Source: Bacteroidales bacterium UBA4293 (GTDB lineage Bacteria > Bacteroidota > Bacteroidia > Bacteroidales > Bacteroidaceae). From it: a DNA stretch of 64,000 nt. How positions within the stretch are numbered: position 1 is the first letter of the stretch; each line of letters starts with the position of its first letter. The translations under genes were made by a program, and so were the position numbers. Of this stretch, positions 31,934 through 40,415 are shown one piece after another. The stretch spans positions 81,666 to 145,665 of the forward strand of contig DGVD01000009.1 of NCBI GenBank assembly GCA_002395835.1, given 5' to 3'. The notes beneath the pieces are model-generated. The model saw only the letters and a program-made list of their open reading frames with translations. It did not search any database and had not been told where the DNA came from.

Positions 31934-34402
31934 TTATTTATATCTCTGTACTCTTTCATCATTAATAATTCCGCTCCAGTTCAAGCCGTATGCAAAATCG
32001 TACGTATTACCATCTGCATCCTTATAACAAACCATATCCCGTGGAGTGTCTTCTGCTTGTTCTTCCACAGTCTTCATATTGGCAGGCATCTGGAAGGGGA
32101 GTAAACCACTTGGTTCATATTTACCCGTGATAACATCCAGAATAGCTTGTTTTTGGATAGTGAAAGTAATGAGGATAGCATCAGCTAGAGGTTCAATCTC
32201 ACTCAGTACAAATGGGTTAGAGGTATTGACCACTACGATGACTTTCTTGTCACCCATCTTCTTTCGCATCTCACGTACCAGCTCCATGTCTGGCTTGTTG
32301 TAAGTGCGTACACCTTTTCCTTTATAGCTGCGGTTTGCTATATTTTCAAATGGATCACCTTGACCAATACTTTGCTCACGAGCATACTCTGCCACATAAT
32401 CTTCATACTGCAGTGAGATAGGGTAGTAACCATTACCTGGTGCAGAAACTTTGCTGCCAGCAGGTATAAAGAAATTGTTTACTCCATTGTTTCTAAAATT
32501 CTTAATATACTCATTAAGAATTATATTTTCCTGACCTTCTGGAATATCTATTCCATAACTTTTCATTAAGTTTAGCAAATTAGGTTTGATTTTACTGATG
32601 TCTCCTGATAGAGCTTCAGCAAGGTTATGTCCCCAACCAGAATTTGGTGAGTCAATGAAAACTACAGCTACATCTGCCTCTTCAGGTGAATTTGCTACCT
32701 CAAAGTAATTTGAAGCCATTTCCGATGTGACAGGAGTTAATGTGTCAGCAGGAATAGTCTGTCCCCAGAAACTCAGATGAGCAGGGTAGTAGCGCTGTGG
32801 AATATATACCTTAGTTTTCTTGGTATCTTTTAAAGGAAGAACTTTTTCATGGTTCTTTACCATGACAATGGATTTCACCTGAGCCATATAACCTTTTTCC
32901 ATAAACTCAGGGTTGCCTACTATCTTGGCACTTTCTTCAGGAATGAGGTAAGGGTTCTCAAATAAACCTGTCTGGAATATATTGCGGAGTAATCTTCGTG
33001 CAGAGGTACGAATACGCTCCATAGCTTTTTCTTCTCCATCTTCCTTAATCATCATCTGGAAAGCTTCTAAAACAGGAACTTTATCATTGTTGCCACCAAA
33101 CTGATCCACTCCAGCACGCAAAACTTTTAGATGACGTTCACCAACGGTCTTGTCTTCCATGCCATATGGCTTTCCTGAATGGATACCAGGATGCACTTCA
33201 TCGGCAGTAACTCCCCAGTCGGTGCAGAGAACACCATCATAACCTTCTTTCTCCCGAAGTTGACGAGTAATAATTTCAAAGTTGTAGTTGTTTGCCACCA
33301 TTTCATCACTCTGACCATAAGAAACCGTATAATATGGCATGATAGCTGCAGTTTTTCCCGTACCATTCTTAAGTTTAAATGCACCATTCTGATAAGGAAG
33401 CTTGTGAAGGTCGTAGTTCTTTCCTGGATAAACGGCGAATTTGCCACGACCATAATGAGCATCACGTCCTGCTTCACAAGGGCCACCACCAGGCCAATGC
33501 TTAGCCATAGTATTTACACTCTGAAGACCCCATGCTCCATATAGAGCATCAGCTCCAGTAGAGGTTTGAAAACCATCACAATAAGCCTCAGCTATATCGG
33601 CAACTAATTTTGGGTCCTCAGAATATGTACCTTGGAAACGGTACCAACGTGGTTCTGTTCCCAAGTCAATTTGTGGAGACAAACAAGTGGCAAATCCTAA
33701 TGCACGATATTCAGCAGAAGCTATTTGACCATACTCACGCACCAGTTCAGGATCAAAAGTAGCTCCAAGACCAACTTCGTTTGGCCAGAGAGAGATGTCA
33801 CCACCAGCACCGGCTGTAAATTCAGAATCACCTGCACTTACGCCATTACGAGGGTCACTAGAATTATTATTAGGTATACCATGCCCTTGACCCTCGACAA
33901 ATGCTTGAGCTACATTATTCCATTTAGCTGCCACTTCTGGACTTTTTACGGCAGTAATAAGAACGTGGCGTACATTATCTTCTCCAAGGAACTTTTTCTG
34001 CTGGTCGGACAAATCCCAAGGATTAGCTCCGCTTTCTTTAAAAGGTTTGCCATTATAAGTGGCTGTTCCATAACTTCCATCTGCTGGAATGGGCTGATGA
34101 GAACTATAAAGCATAAGTCCTGCAATCTCTTCTAATGAAAGCTGATTAGCTAAATCAGTTACTCTTTCTTCCAAGTCTTTTCTCCAATCCTCATAGACAT
34201 CAAGTTTTCCATTTCGGTTTAAATCCTTAAAAGCAAAATTACCATCATAAATGATTTTAACACCCGATTCAGGAGAATAGCCTAAGGTAGGTCCATCTTG
34301 GTGGATGAGATTAAATCCCTCAAATTTTTCTTCAATAGGAGAATTAGTACATGCAGCTAAAAAAATAGCTGTTGCACCTAAAAATGGAATAAAGTTTTTC
34401 AT
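31934..34402 (-). CDS. Lipoprotein GH3 glycosidase with N-terminal EF-hand-like motif
   Basis: An 822-residue protein from ATG 34402, with a lipoprotein signal (AIFLAACTNS). Longer starts are excluded because a consensus promoter lies at 34444-34474. After the signal, DLNRNGKLDVYEDWR (about residues 60-74) has the D.N.NG..D..E spacing of a calcium loop. Then the GH3 core follows: LGATFDPELVREYG, KHWPGGGPCEAGRD and VLCTDWG with the nucleophile Asp near residue 397. The enzyme is probably exo-acting on surface glycans. It forms a two-gene operon with 29555-31888. Substrate is unknown. Confidence 0.88.
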   Translation of the reverse strand: MKNFIPFLGATAIFLAACTNSPIEEKFEGFNLIHQDGPTLGYSPESGVKIIYDGNFAFKDLNRNGKLDVYEDWRKDLEERVTDLANQLSLEEIAGLMLYSSHQPIPADGSYGTATYNGKPFKESGANPWDLSDQQKKFLGEDNVRHVLITAVKSPEVAAKWNNVAQAFVEGQGHGIPNNNSSDPRNGVSAGDSEFTAGAGGDISLWPNEVGLGATFDPELVREYGQIASAEYRALGFATCLSPQIDLGTEPRWYRFQGTYSEDPKLVADIAEAYCDGFQTSTGADALYGAWGLQSVNTMAKHWPGGGPCEAGRDAHYGRGKFAVYPGKNYDLHKLPYQNGAFKLKNGTGKTAAIMPYYTVSYGQSDEMVANNYNFEIITRQLREKEGYDGVLCTDWGVTADEVHPGIHSGKPYGMEDKTVGERHLKVLRAGVDQFGGNNDKVPVLEAFQMMIKEDGEEKAMERIRTSARRLLRNIFQTGLFENPYLIPEESAKIVGNPEFMEKGYMAQVKSIVMVKNHEKVLPLKDTKKTKVYIPQRYYPAHLSFWGQTIPADTLTPVTSEMASNYFEVANSPEEADVAVVFIDSPNSGWGHNLAEALSGDISKIKPNLLNLMKSYGIDIPEGQENIILNEYIKNFRNNGVNNFFIPAGSKVSAPGNGYYPISLQYEDYVAEYAREQSIGQGDPFENIANRSYKGKGVRTYNKPDMELVREMRKKMGDKKVIVVVNTSNPFVLSEIEPLADAILITFTIQKQAILDVITGKYEPSGLLPFQMPANMKTVEEQAEDTPRDMVCYKDADGNTYDFAYGLNWSGIINDERVQRYK

Positions 34403-34443
34403 TTGATTTATCAGGTTAAGTCTAGATTTGTAAAAAATCAGTT

Positions 34444-34474
34444 CAAATTTAGTATTTTTTTTAAACATGCCAAA
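34444..34474 (-). promoter_or_regulatory. Consensus promoter of the GH3 operon
   Basis: Minus strand TTTG (34474-34471), a 19-nt spacer and TAAATTTG (34451-34444), with start expected near 34437. Confidence 0.75.
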
Positions 34475-34516
34475 AGGAAAAAACTTTAATTGCAATCCTA
34501 ATTGAGAAAAAAGCAT

Positions 34517-34524
34517 TAAATTTG
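34517..34524 (+). promoter_or_regulatory. -7 box of the SDR gene
   Basis: TAAATTTG at 34517-34524 lies 38 nt before ATG 34563. No good -33 element was found at the proper distance. Confidence 0.4.
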
Positions 34525-34562
34525 CATCAAATGTAATGTGGATATTGCAAACTAATTATATT

Positions 34563-35336
34563 ATGAAAAACTATTTTGATTTAACAGGACGTGTAGCATT
34601 AATTACAGGATGCTCCACAGGTTTAGGTGTTCAAATGGCCAAAGCATTGGCTAGTCAAGGTTGTACTATAATACCAGTGGCACGCAGATATGAGAAATTG
34701 GAAGAAGTAGCAAATATGTTGAAAAAAGATTATGGAGTTGATGCCTTTCCAATAAAGTGTGATATCACGAATACAGAGATGGTGGATGAAACGGTGAAGT
34801 TGGCTCTAGAAAAATACGGTAGAATAGACATTTTGATTAACAATGCTGGTACGGGTGCTGTAGCTCCAGCAGAAGATATTACGGATGCTCAGTTTGCCAA
34901 TGAAATGAACATCGATTTATTTGGAACCTTTAAGGTGGCTCGTGCAGTTGCAAAACTAGCTATGATTCCAGCAGGTTACGGTAGAATTATCAACATTTCA
35001 TCCATGTATGGATTAGTAGGAAATAAAATTGCACCTTCCAGCCCTTATCATGCAGCAAAAGGTGGGGTAGTCAATTTAACCCGTGCTTTGGCAGCAGAGT
35101 GGGGTAAATATGGAATTACTGTGAATAGTATCTGTCCAGGATATTTCTATACTCCTTTAACTAAGGAAACATTAGATTCTCCATTTTTCCAGCAATATGC
35201 TCATGATTCTATCCCTGAAGAGAGATATGGTATGGAAGGAGAGTTAGATACTGCAGCACTGTTCCTTTCTTCTCCTGCTTCATCCTATGTCAATGGAATA
35301 ATGCTACCAGTGGATGGTGGATATACCTGTATTTGA
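34563..35336 (+). CDS. SDR oxidoreductase, gluconate 5-dehydrogenase-like
   Basis: A 257-residue classical short-chain dehydrogenase. ATG 34563 is chosen because MKNYFDLTGRVALITG is the usual family start; an in-frame ATG nine codons upstream is less likely. Motifs: TGCSTGLG cofactor loop, NNAG, Ser in INISSMYG, catalytic YHAAKGG and PVDGGYT end. The YFDLTGR start and length resemble gluconate 5-dehydrogenases, which act in hexonate metabolism. It is divergent from the GH3 operon, consistent with sugar use. Substrate remains inferred. Confidence 0.85.
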   Translation: MKNYFDLTGRVALITGCSTGLGVQMAKALASQGCTIIPVARRYEKLEEVANMLKKDYGVDAFPIKCDITNTEMVDETVKLALEKYGRIDILINNAGTGAVAPAEDITDAQFANEMNIDLFGTFKVARAVAKLAMIPAGYGRIINISSMYGLVGNKIAPSSPYHAAKGGVVNLTRALAAEWGKYGITVNSICPGYFYTPLTKETLDSPFFQQYAHDSIPEERYGMEGELDTAALFLSSPASSYVNGIMLPVDGGYTCI

Positions 35337-35363
35337 TAGGTTACATTTTTACAAACGATTCAT

Positions 35364-35406
35364 AAAAAAGAAGGCACTTGTGAAATGCAAGTACCTTCTT
35401 TTTTTA
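35364..35406. terminator. Bidirectional intrinsic terminator
   Basis: AAGAAGG.ACTTG (35368-35380) pairs with CAAGT.CCTTCTT (35388-35400), with A residues on one side and T residues on the other, between convergent genes. Confidence 0.8.
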
Positions 35407-35417
35407 TAGATCATGTT

Positions 35418-36242
35418 TTAAATTTTAGGTGAAGATTGGGCCGGTTTCCCAGTTGAAACAGCAGCTCCTATAGCTGTAATATATGGAGCATATTTAGGGA
35501 TATGGAAGTTCACCTCATACAACTTTGAAACTTGTTCCAATAATTGCTCACATTGTGGAATTTGAGTGACACGTCCGATGCACACAAAATCTTTAATGCC
35601 AAATCCTAAACCTGCAAAATAGGCCATAACGCCGATATTTTGAACTACAAGATTTAAAAGGCCTAAAGCTGCATCTTCCCTAGAAGTTTGCTTGTTTCCT
35701 TTTCGGATATTAGAAGCCGTAATACGTAAAGGGAATCTATTATCCACTTTGCACACTTCATCTAGATGAAGGTCTACATGAGCCAAATCACCTTTATCTG
35801 CTAATTTACAGATATATGTGGAACTGTCGCCATGGAAAACCATCTTAGACAAACCAGTTAGTGTACCCCCTCCAAGGGCGGAACCACCGAGGTGAGCATA
35901 TTCACCATTTTCTACTTTAACAAAAGAGGTTCCCGTACCCATGGAAACGATGATGAATTTCTCAAGATCATAAAAGAAACCAGCTCCTGCAGCGTTGGCT
36001 TCAAACTCTCCAACTGGGCGTGGAATTTTCTCTAGAAGGGGATACTTAATTTTGCTTTGTCCTACTCCGGTTACACTGATACTTTCAACATCTGTAGACT
36101 TAAAGCCATAATGAGCTAATAAGTCTGTGATAATTTCAGGTGAAAAAATTTCACGTAGTATAACTGCAAACAAAATCTCGTTGCCTTGGACGGCAGCAAT
36201 TTTTGTAGATGTGATACCTATATCTATGCCTATCTTTATCAT
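35418..36242 (-). CDS. coaW: Type II pantothenate kinase
   Basis: A 274-residue protein of the Fumble/CoaW family: IGIDIGITSTKIA phosphate loop, a SVTGVGQSK segment, SMGTGTSFVKV second phosphate motif and GGTLTGLSKM. It catalyses ATP-dependent phosphorylation of pantothenate, the first step of coenzyme A synthesis. The start is set at ATG 36242, because the consensus promoter at 36252-36282 puts the transcript start only a few bases upstream, excluding longer forms. Length and motifs agree with the bacterial type II enzyme. Confidence 0.85.
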   Translation of the reverse strand: MIKIGIDIGITSTKIAAVQGNEILFAVILREIFSPEIITDLLAHYGFKSTDVESISVTGVGQSKIKYPLLEKIPRPVGEFEANAAGAGFFYDLEKFIIVSMGTGTSFVKVENGEYAHLGGSALGGGTLTGLSKMVFHGDSSTYICKLADKGDLAHVDLHLDEVCKVDNRFPLRITASNIRKGNKQTSREDAALGLLNLVVQNIGVMAYFAGLGFGIKDFVCIGRVTQIPQCEQLLEQVSKLYEVNFHIPKYAPYITAIGAAVSTGKPAQSSPKI

Positions 36243-36251
36243 AACGGGGGG

Positions 36252-36282
36252 CAAAGGTAATCTTTTTTTTAGTCTGAGCAAA
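36252..36282 (-). promoter_or_regulatory. Consensus promoter of coaW, giving a nearly leaderless mRNA
   Basis: Minus strand TTTG (36282-36279), a 19-nt spacer and TACCTTTG (36259-36252). Start is expected near 36245, about 3 nt before the ATG at 36242. Confidence 0.7.
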
Positions 36283-36297
36283 AAAGAACCTTTAAAA

Positions 36298-36329
36298 TTA
36301 GCTGATTCTCCTAATTTTGTGTAAATTTG
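36298..36329 (+). promoter_or_regulatory. Promoter of the methylmalonyl-CoA decarboxylase operon
   Basis: TTAG (36298-36301), a 20-nt spacer and TAAATTTG (36322-36329). The leader is about 40 nt. The -33 box has one mismatch. Confidence 0.55.
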
Positions 36330-36376
36330 CACGATTTTTGAAATTAGTAATATAATTCTTCAAATATAAAATTATT

Positions 36377-37948
36377 ATGAGTACACAAACAGAAAAGTTG
36401 AAAGAGCTGATTGAGCTACGTGCTAAAGCTCGTGTAGGCGGTGGTGATAAAGCTATTGAAAAACAGCATGCGAAAGGTAAGTTCACTGCACGTGAGCGTA
36501 TTGCAATGCTTCTGGATGAAGGTAGCTTTGAGGAAATGGATATGTTCGTTGAGCATAGATGTACCAATTTTGGTATGGAGAAAAAGCATTTCCTCGGTGA
36601 TGGCGTTGTAGTAGGTTCTGGAACCATTCAGGGTCGTCTTGTATTCGTTTTTGCGCAAGACTTCACCGTTAATGCAGGTTCATTGTCAGAAATGCTTGCT
36701 AGCAAGATTTGCAAGGTCATGGATATGGCTATGAAAGTGGGTGCTCCAGTTATCGGTTTGAACGATTCAGGTGGTGCACGTCTTCAGGAAGGTATCAATG
36801 CTTTGGCTGGTTATGCTGAGATTTTCCAGCGTAATATTATGTCTTCCGGTGTTATTCCTCAGATTAGTGCTATCATGGGCCCATGTGCCGGTGGTGCTGT
36901 ATATTCACCTGCATTGACCGATTTCACAATCATGGTGGAGAACACTTCATACATGTTCCTGACTGGTCCTGGTCCAGTTAAGGCTGTGCTTGGTGAGGTT
37001 GTTACCGCAGAGCAGTTAGGTGGTGCTTCTGTTCACTCTACTAAGTCTGGTGTTACTCATTTTACTGCTTCTAACGATGAAGAAGCTATAGAACTTATCA
37101 AGAAACTGTTCAGTTATATTCCTCAGAATAATCTGGAAGAAGCTCCACGTGTACCTTGCACCGATCCTATTGATCGTATGGAAGATTATTTGAATGAGAT
37201 TATCCCTGAGAATCCAAACATGCCTTACGATATGTATCAGGTAATTGCTGCTATTGTAGATAATGGTGAATTCTTGGAAGTTCAGCCTAATTTCGCAAAG
37301 AATCTGATTATAGGTTTTGCCCGCATGAACGGACAATCTGTAGGTATCGTAGCAAACCAACCAAAGCAGTTGGCAGGATGTTTGGACAGCAACTCTTCTC
37401 GTAAGGGTGCTCGTTTCGTACGTTTCCTTGACGCATTCAATATTCCTATTATTACTCTAGTAGATGTTCCAGGATTCCTTCCAGGTACAGCTCAGGAGTA
37501 CAATGGTGTAATTCTCCATGGTGCTAAGTTGTTGTATGCTTATGGTGAGGCTACAGTTCCAAAAGTTACTATTACCTTACGTAAGTCTTATGGTGGTTCT
37601 CATATCGTAATGAGTTGTAAGCAACTTAGAGGCGATAGAAACTATGCATGGCCATCTTCTGAAATTGCAGTTATGGGTGCAAGTGGTGCTGCTTCTGTTC
37701 TTTATGCTAAAGAAGCTAAGGCTTTGAAGGAAGAAGGAAAAGTAGAAGAAGCAAAAGCATTTATCCAAGAGAAAGAAGACGAATACACCAACCTGTTTGC
37801 AACTCCATATCAAGCTGCAAAGTATGGTTATATTGATGATGTAATTGAACCAAGAAACACTCGTTTCAGAATTATCAGAGCATTGGCACAGTTGGCTAAT
37901 AAGAAGCTGACTAACCCAGCTAAGAAGCATGGTAATATTCCATTGTAA
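36377..37948 (+). CDS. mmdA: Methylmalonyl-CoA decarboxylase alpha subunit (carboxyltransferase)
   Basis: A 523-residue biotin-dependent carboxyltransferase of the propionyl-CoA carboxylase beta/MmdA family: HAKGKFTARERIAMLLDEGSF start, FAQDFTVNAGSLSEM, LNDSGGARLQEGI and GPCAGGAVYSPALTDF oxyanion loops, and the second-half VDVPGFLPGTAQEY and GGSHIVMS. It moves the carboxyl group of (S)-methylmalonyl-CoA onto biotin of the carrier subunit, producing propionyl-CoA. The following genes encode the delta, biotin carrier and membrane beta subunits, so a decarboxylase complex rather than a carboxylase is favoured. Confidence 0.92.
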   Translation: MSTQTEKLKELIELRAKARVGGGDKAIEKQHAKGKFTARERIAMLLDEGSFEEMDMFVEHRCTNFGMEKKHFLGDGVVVGSGTIQGRLVFVFAQDFTVNAGSLSEMLASKICKVMDMAMKVGAPVIGLNDSGGARLQEGINALAGYAEIFQRNIMSSGVIPQISAIMGPCAGGAVYSPALTDFTIMVENTSYMFLTGPGPVKAVLGEVVTAEQLGGASVHSTKSGVTHFTASNDEEAIELIKKLFSYIPQNNLEEAPRVPCTDPIDRMEDYLNEIIPENPNMPYDMYQVIAAIVDNGEFLEVQPNFAKNLIIGFARMNGQSVGIVANQPKQLAGCLDSNSSRKGARFVRFLDAFNIPIITLVDVPGFLPGTAQEYNGVILHGAKLLYAYGEATVPKVTITLRKSYGGSHIVMSCKQLRGDRNYAWPSSEIAVMGASGAASVLYAKEAKALKEEGKVEEAKAFIQEKEDEYTNLFATPYQAAKYGYIDDVIEPRNTRFRIIRALAQLANKKLTNPAKKHGNIPL

Positions 37949-37970
37949 TCACCTTTAAAAGTATTAGAAT

Positions 37971-38297
37971 ATGTTTTTATCAATTACAAGTTCAACTTGG
38001 CTAATGTCATTAATTGGTGTTGGTATCGTATTCCTGATTCTTGTCTTACTGGTTGTTGTACTCTATTTATTCAATCATCTTTTCCCTGAAGGTTCTTCAA
38101 AGAATGATGAAAAGGTTGCTGGTTTAAAGAACAACTTACAAGGAGATAACATGGGGAATGCCAGTGAACTGGATAAGGCTGCTGTTGCTACTGCTGTCTA
38201 TTTGTTTTACAATGAATTGCATGACAACGAAAGCAATGTATTAACAATAAATCAGACTCCTTCTCATTGGCATGCAGTATTGAACGAGAGGCTATGA
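37971..38297 (+). CDS. Sodium-pump decarboxylase delta/gamma subunit (OadG-like)
   Basis: A 108-residue protein with one long N-terminal membrane helix (about residues 11-33, LIGVGIVFLILVLLVVVLY) followed by a hydrophilic tail with an AAVATAVYLFYNE segment typical of OadG/MmdD subunits. The subunit stabilises the complex between the cytosolic transferase and the membrane pump. It lies 22 nt after mmdA and 30 nt before the biotin carrier gene. Confidence 0.8.
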   Translation: MFLSITSSTWLMSLIGVGIVFLILVLLVVVLYLFNHLFPEGSSKNDEKVAGLKNNLQGDNMGNASELDKAAVATAVYLFYNELHDNESNVLTINQTPSHWHAVLNERL

Positions 38298-38327
38298 TAA
38301 CTGTAAAATCTAAATTTAATTAATAAA

Positions 38328-39038
38328 ATGGCAAAAGAATTCAAATTTAATATAGGTGGCCAAGACTATACAGCAAGTGTAGAAGAGGCTAATGCCGGTG
38401 CTTTGAAGGTGACAGTAAACGGCAAGACTTATGATGTGGAGGTTCCACAGCATAAAATTTCTGGTCCAAAAATAGCTCACAAAGCTGCTGTAGCTCAAGC
38501 TGGTGGTCCAAAGAATGTAATTTCAGAGCTTCCTGGCACTGTAACCAAGTTGGTTGCAGCTAATGGTCAAAAGGTTAAGAAAGGTGATGTTCTCTTAGTT
38601 ATTGAAAGCATGAAGATGGCTAATGACATCGTTAGTGAAGTAGATGGTACAGTTAAGAATATTGCTGTAACTCAGGGTCAGAGTGTCAACCAAGGTGATT
38701 TACTGGTTGAGATGGTTGCTGATGCAGTGGCTGCTGCTCCATCTTCAGCACCTGCTGTTGCTCCTGCTCCAAAGGCTGCACCTGCTGCTGCTCCTGTTGC
38801 TGCTGCTCCAAAAGCTCCAGCTGGTGCAAAAGTGGTAGAAGCTCCTCTACCTGGCACTATCACTAAGATTTTAGTTACTCCAGGTCAGACCATCAAATCC
38901 GGTGAAGTAGTTATTAAGATGGAAGCTATGAAAATGGAGAATGATATTACCTCTGAATTTGCAGGTACTGTCAAGGCTATCCTTGTAGAACAAGGTGGTC
39001 AGGTTCAAAGTGGTCAAGCAATGATAGAATTAGCATAA
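38328..39038 (+). CDS. Biotin carrier subunit with two biotinyl domains
   Basis: A 236-residue protein. Residues 1-50 are the N-terminal domain seen in Bacteroidota decarboxylase carriers. Two complete biotinyl domains follow: residues ~61-130 with ESMKMAND (biotin Lys K96) and residues ~168-236 with EAMKMEND (K202). An Ala/Pro linker (about residues 131-166) separates them. Usual carriers of this complex have one domain and about 140-170 residues. The two domains are related but clearly diverged, so the duplication is not recent. Each Lys would carry CO2 from MmdA to the membrane pump. Confidence 0.88.
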   Translation: MAKEFKFNIGGQDYTASVEEANAGALKVTVNGKTYDVEVPQHKISGPKIAHKAAVAQAGGPKNVISELPGTVTKLVAANGQKVKKGDVLLVIESMKMANDIVSEVDGTVKNIAVTQGQSVNQGDLLVEMVADAVAAAPSSAPAVAPAPKAAPAAAPVAAAPKAPAGAKVVEAPLPGTITKILVTPGQTIKSGEVVIKMEAMKMENDITSEFAGTVKAILVEQGGQVQSGQAMIELA

Positions 39039-39052
39039 CTAACAAGAATTCC

Positions 39053-40336
39053 ATGAAAAATCTTAATCGATTATTTACCTTCATCGCCTTACTTTTTGTA
39101 GCTGTTATTCCTGTAATGGCTCAGGACTTCAGCTTGGGTGAAAGCATTTCAAAATTTGGTTCTGAGATGGGTTTCACAGCTTTCTTTGTTGGTGAGGGTT
39201 GGAAGAATGCCATTATGATTTGCATTGGCTGCTTCCTTCTATATTTAGCTATTAAGAAAGAGTACGAACCACTTTTGTTGCTACCTATTGCCTTCGGTAT
39301 GATTTTGACCAACCTTCCTGGTGCTGGTCTTTTCCATAGTAGCATGTGGAACGATGAGTTCCTTAACCCTGATAGTCCATTCTATCATAGCTATCGACAT
39401 GTAATGGCAGAGGGTGGTTTGCTTGATATTCTCTACATAGGTGTGAAGGCTGGTGTTTATCCTTGCTTAATCTTCTTGGGTGTAGGTGCTATGACTGATT
39501 TCGGTCCATTGATTGCTAACCCTAAGAGTTTGCTTCTTGGAGCAGCTGCACAGGTTGGTATCTTTGCTACATTCATTCTTACTCAGTTAGATATTTTCGG
39601 ATTTACTCCTGCACAGGCAGCATCTATCGGTATTATTGGTGGTGCTGATGGACCAACTGCTATTTTCTTGACTACCAAGTTGGCTCCAGAGTTACTTGGC
39701 CCTATTGCTGTGGCTGCTTATAGCTATATGGCATTGGTACCAGTTATTCAGCCACCTATCATGAAACTCTGTACTACAGAAAAGGAGCGTAAGATCCGTA
39801 TGAAACAGCTTCGTCAGGTGAGCAAAAAAGAAAAAATAATTTTCCCTATAGTAGTGGCAATTGTTGTTTCTTTAATTTTACCTTCTGCAGGTACTTTGAT
39901 CGGTTGCCTTATGTTGGGTAACTTGATGAAAGAATCAGGAGTTGTAGAAAGATTGAGCAAATGTGCACAAAATGAGCTGAATAATATAGTTGTTATTATG
40001 TTAGGAACAACTGTTGGAGCAACTGCTACCGCAGAAGCCTTCTTGAATGTACAGACTTTGTCTATCCTTTGTGTTGGTATTGTTGCATTTGGTGTAGCTT
40101 CCGCTTGCGGTGTTCTGTTTGCTAAGTTCATGAATTTGTTCTTAAAAGAGAAAATCAATCCACTTATTGGTTCTGCAGGTGTAAGTGCAGTTCCTATGGC
40201 AGCTCGTGTAAGCCAAACTGAAGGTGCTAAGGCTGATCCAAGAAACTTCCTACTTATGCACGCTATGGGTCCAAACGTAGCAGGTGTGATTGGTTCAGCA
40301 GTTGCAGCTGGTGCTTTGTTGAGTTTCTTAGGATAA
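39053..40336 (+). CDS. mmdB: Sodium-translocating decarboxylase beta subunit (MmdB/OadB)
   Basis: A 427-residue polytopic protein. After a signal-like N terminus (MKNLNRLFTFIALLFVAVIPVMAQ) comes FSLGESISKFGSEMGF, then GGADGPTAIFLTTKLAPELLG, the conserved Asp-bearing motif of the beta subunit. VIMLGTTVGATATAEAFL and GSAGVSAVPMAARVSQ follow. It decarboxylates carboxybiotin and exports sodium ions, so the operon converts methylmalonyl-CoA to propionyl-CoA with energy conservation. The operon ends at the terminator 40355-40392. Confidence 0.93.
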   Translation: MKNLNRLFTFIALLFVAVIPVMAQDFSLGESISKFGSEMGFTAFFVGEGWKNAIMICIGCFLLYLAIKKEYEPLLLLPIAFGMILTNLPGAGLFHSSMWNDEFLNPDSPFYHSYRHVMAEGGLLDILYIGVKAGVYPCLIFLGVGAMTDFGPLIANPKSLLLGAAAQVGIFATFILTQLDIFGFTPAQAASIGIIGGADGPTAIFLTTKLAPELLGPIAVAAYSYMALVPVIQPPIMKLCTTEKERKIRMKQLRQVSKKEKIIFPIVVAIVVSLILPSAGTLIGCLMLGNLMKESGVVERLSKCAQNELNNIVVIMLGTTVGATATAEAFLNVQTLSILCVGIVAFGVASACGVLFAKFMNLFLKEKINPLIGSAGVSAVPMAARVSQTEGAKADPRNFLLMHAMGPNVAGVIGSAVAAGALLSFLG

Positions 40337-40354
40337 TTTAATTCCTCCATAGTA

Positions 40355-40392
40355 AAAAGCCCTGAGGTTTATTTTCCTCAGGGCTTTTATTT
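40355..40392. terminator. Bidirectional intrinsic terminator
   Basis: AAAAGCCCTGAGG (40355-40367) pairs perfectly with CCTCAGGGCTTTT (40376-40388), between the convergent mmdB and TonB-receptor genes. Confidence 0.9.
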
Positions 40393-40415
40393 GTTTTCAA
40401 GAAATCCTCATTTAT

